A stretch of DNA of 23,068 nt from contig NW_024468597.1 in the NCBI RefSeq assembly GCF_001632365.1, positions 22,399 to 45,466 on the forward strand, written 5' to 3'. Every line of letters starts with the position of its first letter. Within the stretch, counting starts at the first letter, position 1. The notes under the pieces are model-generated. The model was not told the origin of the DNA and did no database searches. It saw only the letters and a list, made by a program, of their open reading frames with translations. This DNA is from Laetiporus sulphureus 93-53 (taxonomy: Eukaryota > Basidiomycota > Agaricomycetes > Polyporales > Laetiporaceae). This document shows positions 19,686 to 23,068 of the stretch, piece by piece. The position numbers were made by a program, and so were the translations under genes.

Positions 19686-21562
19686 TCATTCCTCATCGTA
19701 ATAATCTGTCTCCCAATCATCCTCTTCTTCGAAACGGTTGATAGCCACTCGCTCCAGGTCCTCCCCGTGCGTCTCTCCCGAGCGTTCAGTCGTCATGCTT
19801 TCCGGAGCTTCTGCGTTTTCATGGTTACAAACCTTAGCAGAAGGACCGGCGATGACTCCCTCATCAATGATAGCATTCGACTGGTCCATACGGGCCATGG
19901 AACGTCTTGCCTCCATTCCCGACGCGATGATGCTGTTCAAGGAATCGGAAGGGATTATGAGGTCGGGAAGATGTGCCTCAGTCTGGACTCCATGACCCGA
20001 GCGCACGAATGATGGAGTGCTGGATTGTTCTCCACGTGTAGCCATTGCTGTCTCATGGATGTTCAGCAGCATACGAGAGACGAGGATGGCAACAAGCCTG
20101 GGAGATAAATTAGAGATTGTTTTGGTTTCAACCAGAAATCGTGAAGGCTGACGGTGGTTGCAAGTTGTTGAAGATGTATTGACCTTGCTAGAATGTGGAA
20201 GTGCACGGTAACATAACGTACCAGAAGTTCAGCATTATCAACAGGGATTTGATTTGAGAGCTAGTATGCTAACCTGATCAGCAATGGACAGCACTTCTCC
20301 GACCACATTCATGAGTAACAATGTTCTGTGGCTATCTTTCAGTTTTACTCCAGACGTGAGTGCGGGTCTCGCACATGAATTGAATTGTGCCTACAAGAAG
20401 GATAAAGACAGATCAGCCAGCATTACACACGACACTGCCTCATGTTCTCACCATCCCGTAGTAGCAATATTGCAAGCGATGACTTTCGCGGAAATATTGT
20501 AGGAGAAGTCAAGCTGAGACTGCTGGCCAGCGTTCTCCAAATGATGCCAATCACCGCGATGTTGGCAACCATAGAAACTACGAGGGATGCAATAGACACT
20601 ATTATGCAATCGTCAAGATAGGCTCATTTCGGGAAGATAGTCCTTGTATTCAGCTTACACCTGAACGTTTACGGATGAGAAGGAGAAAGAAGGATTAGAT
20701 GGATCGAACGTTTACTTTGAGGAGGTGTTCGCAAAGGAGTCTTGTGTGAAACCGTTGCATACCGCGGTTGGTCCTAGAACGATGACCTCGTACGATATGT
20801 TCACAAATGCTTTTCGCAAAGACAGAGCTGATGAGGAGATGATTTGTTCAGGAACATTTTCGGCATGAAACGTACCGAACACAGTATTAAACCCGATCAT
20901 TGCAACAAATAGCAGCGCTAAAGGTATCGTAGGACGCCAATCGCGAGAGGTTATTGCATAAACTCGCAATAACGTGACCACTGGCGCAAGATATCAGCGA
21001 CTTTCTGGAGTTCAAAGAACACAAACGTGCCTCCGGATACTATCGAAATAGCGAGGTCGCTACCGTATAAAATGTTTGATACCATCTCACAGCTGAAACT
21101 TAGGCATTGATAACGTTCGACGCAGCATCATACACTTGGGCAACTAACCTCTATTAAAATGTGCTGTCACAAGACCATGATATGTAGAGTTTTAGAATAA
21201 CACCTACGGCCGTAGAGTGAACATTGATCAAGGATACAACCGACGATGTGCCATAAACGAGAGCAGCCAGTCGATTGATGAAGAACAGAATTGTTGAGGG
21301 TGTTCGGTTTGACCACATGAATTTGACCTCTTGACCGAGCGTGATGACATGTTCGTAGAACATGAGCGCTATATACGACCGTTATTACGACGTAGTATAA
21401 TCAGAAACGCAGATAGTACTAACCTGCTCCAGCTGCAAGGGCACAATTCGATATGAAGCTATGTGAGATACACCTTGAGTTCGATGGATAAGCCATTGGA
21501 GAACATTAGCGAGCTCACCTATCCTCAAATAAAGCGATTGCGTCATAGTTCGCGCTGGCCAT
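19686..21562 (-). CDS. DUF6533-type seven-membrane-segment protein, copy 3 (intact, 13 exons, minus strand)
   Basis: Exons in transcript order: 21562-21519, 21458-21424, 21368-21208, 21150-21149, 21092-21031, 20980-20876, 20809-20716, 20660-20659, 20598-20452, 20390-20375, 20325-20274, 20187-20153, 20097-19686. They total 1167 nt, giving 388 aa. Exon lengths equal those of copy 2 except exons 7 (94), 9 (147) and 13 (412), all frame-preserving. The DUF6533 signature reads ALMFYEHVITLGQEVKFMW, followed by TPSTILFFINRLAALVYG. Segment 3 ends LLRVYAIT, segment 5 contains SMVANIAVIGIIW, segment 7 AILVSRMLLNI. The tail is longer than in copy 2 and ends WETDYYDEE. Intron 5 has a GC donor (GCACGT). 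It is the most diverged of the three and an independent check on the 2-nt exons. Function is unknown. Confidence 0.5.
20659..20660 (-). other. 2-nt exon 8 of copy 3 (microexon B)
   Basis: GT (minus strand) follows CGTTCAG and precedes donor GTAAGC. G completes Lys (AA+G) and T starts Leu (T+TG), the same split as in copy 2. The following 60-nt intron has TTGAC near its acceptor, aligned with the same motif in copy 2. Confidence 0.5.
21149..21150 (-). other. 2-nt exon 4 of copy 3 (microexon A)
   Basis: AG (minus strand) sits between TTTTAATAG and donor GTTAGT. Joined to C at 21092 it makes Ser before the conserved Cys. Flanking introns are 57 and 56 nt. Confidence 0.5.
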
Positions 21563-22892
21563 GCTGCTGACGGGCAAGCGAGTGGAGGCGACGTTTAAGC
21601 AATAGCTACTCAGACGGTGCTATTTGACCTGTTAGGAGTGTTTCCATCAGATACTTGGTAAGGAGGATCAGGAAGCATAAGTAGGTTTCTTGACAGAGCT
21701 GAGCAGTCAATTGAGGGTATCACGCGCTCTCACCGACAACAATCAGCTGAATTTTCAATGATTGGCGGCCATATCACCTTGGTACTGCCTTCGAGCAGGC
21801 GTTGAGAGCTCCAAAGGCGTTGAGTGTATGTAATCTCCATCTTCAACAAAGATATCAGTAGAGACATGCTAGCAGATTGTATCAGAACACTCTATACGGT
21901 ATAACCCTGTTCACTTGCAGATGGGTTCAGCAAAGCAGGTAGTGGCCCATAATGCATGACTGTATCACGCAGACGTCAACGAAAACGGCAACTGAACGAA
22001 GTATGCACTTCGGAATGAAGAAATCACGCGTCTCACATGAGGGATCGCGGAAGGAAAGCAAATTCTTGATCCGTTGCTGGCTGCCATGACGATCGAACCG
22101 CTTGCAATCTGATCACTAGATGAGCATGGTCAGAGCTTTCCTAGCAAACTCGGTTGAAGAGATAATCCGATCACATACACAGGGCTTTACCGAGAGCCAC
22201 CTGTGCACATACCCCCAAAGAACCGGTTTCAATCACCAATTCAACGTCCCGGACTTCTTGGCTATCATATTTTCATAACGTAGAGCTCAAAGCAAAGGAA
22301 AGAGCGTCTGATCAATCATGCTACTGAGAGTAACGACGGAGCTAGCGAAAGACACGTGGTATAACAAGCGATGCTTCAGTTGGTAACCAAGATTTCGCAC
22401 TGAGCAGCGGACAGAACACATTCTGAGGTAAGATCTAACATGGGACTCACCTCACACGCAAAGATGGAACAATTGCATTGCTCAACACGTTCATGCAGCA
22501 CCCATATAAGAATACCTTGTTCTACTCTCTTCCCGTGGTGATGGTTTGATATGTTCTCGTTATTCCGGTCGTTCACGAGACAGGCCCAAAAATCGTAGAA
22601 TGATTGACCATGGGGTTTAGCATTGGCAATTGGGTGACTGAGCCTTCCACGAGCGACCAAGCAGAAAATTAATGGAAAGCGACCATGATAGTGCTACATT
22701 TCGTAAGGAAAGAGGAATAAGCGAGAGTGTACGCGTGATGTGAGAACAGCCGGTGAGGCGGATCACTGCCAGTGGTGCGCGCATACTTGACGACACGAAG
22801 GGAATGTCTTCTTCCTCTTTCGTTGCTGGGGGGTATATGTATCAAAACTGATGCATTCATAGTGATCAAGGATTATTCAAGCTGGAGCAGGC
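21563..22892 (-). other. Upstream region of DUF6533 copy 3, inverted homologue of 3858-4895
   Basis: No gene recognised; a minus frame at 22660-22376 is open here but not in the copy 1 counterpart, so it is probably not coding. The region is about 300 bases longer than its copy 1 equivalent. It has a CCAAT motif on the minus strand near 21755. The TATA-like sequence expected near 21630 is weak (TCAAATAG). Confidence 0.5.
22837..22856. promoter_or_regulatory. Near-palindromic upstream element, copy 3 side
   Basis: ATGTATCA and TGATGCAT flank AAAC; this is the inverted counterpart of 3889-3908. One base differs in the spacer, and the arms are the same. Confidence 0.5.
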
Positions 22893-22914
22893 AACTGTAG
22901 CAGGAGATGCGCAT

Positions 22915-23068
22915 GTGGCGTGGTAGTCGTCACGTCCCCGAGGGCGTCCGACCAATCAGAACTGCTCTATGTATGTCACGGTTTTTCCGCGCCACAAGTC
23001 TCAAGCGCCCACGAACCATTATTTATCCACCCATATACCATATATAGTATGTACCACTACGCCTCCAC
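22915..23068 (+). promoter_or_regulatory. CCAAT module and AT-rich sequence pointing out of the window
   Basis: GTGGCGTGGTAGTCGT (22915-22930) and CGTCCGACCAATCA (22945-22958) match the divergent module of copy 2. After it come TTATTTATCC and a TATATAGTA stretch near 23040, so a plus-strand gene may start beyond the window edge. Confidence 0.5.

Noticed and set aside
22376..22660. 94-codon minus-strand frame upstream of copy 3
   Set aside because: The homologous copy 1 DNA shifts frame and has stops although nucleotide similarity is high, so it is not under coding constraint.
1..23068. CRISPR arrays, rRNA, tRNA genes
   Set aside because: No regularly spaced repeats, rRNA-like sequence or tRNA T-arm motifs were noticed on either strand by eye.

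Overview
The window looks like a stretch of an Agaricomycete (basidiomycete) nuclear genome. It holds a Helitron-type PIF1 helicase relic of the kind common in mushroom-forming fungi. It also holds three copies of a multi-exon seven-membrane-segment gene of the DUF6533 type, a family expanded in Agaricomycetes, whose introns are mostly 50-70 nt with CTRAY-like branch sites. All exon models here come from reading the sequence; there is no RNA evidence.

Layout. 1-3176: 5'-truncated PIF1-like helicase fused to a ubiquitin-specific-protease-like domain, inactivated by a nonsense codon and a Walker B change and lacking its 3' end. 3181-3420: a tract nearly free of T (4 in 240 bases). 3858-6705: DUF6533 unit, copy 1, a pseudogene with two nonsense codons. 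6706-7330: its downstream homology. 7331-8880: degenerate coding-like sequence, mostly on the minus strand. About 8893-11508: copy 2, intact (13 exons, 372 aa). 11509-12137: homology to the copy 1 downstream region. 12138-14240: nothing recognisable. 14474-15499: GC-rich single-exon gene for a Gag-like or unknown protein with a clear promoter. 17048-17302: a MITE with 30-bp terminal inverted repeats. 17303-19685: no recognisable gene. 19686-22958: copy 3 on the minus strand, intact (13 exons, 388 aa). Copies 1 and 3 therefore form a roughly 3-kb inverted duplication about 13 kb apart, and copies 1 and 2 a direct duplication.

The most striking observation is the exon structure of the three DUF6533-type genes. 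With an identical intron layout, all three need two separate exons of only 2 nucleotides to keep frame. One supplies two bases of a Ser/Gly codon before a conserved Cys. The other is shared between two codons. Each is flanked by its own pair of introns of 55-60 nt with plausible donors, branch sites and acceptors. Every other exon has the same length in all three copies except exons 7, 9 and 13, which differ by multiples of 3 (exon 13 by 54 nt). In copies 2 and 3 the frame stays open across all 13 exons only if both dinucleotide exons are included.

The duplicated unit also carries conserved upstream DNA: a TATA box plus GGGTGATGTRACRTT motif in copies 1 and 2, a near-palindrome in copies 1 and 3, and a CCAAT module pointing away from the gene in copies 2 and 3. 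The membrane proteins have no assigned function, so I infer no pathway.
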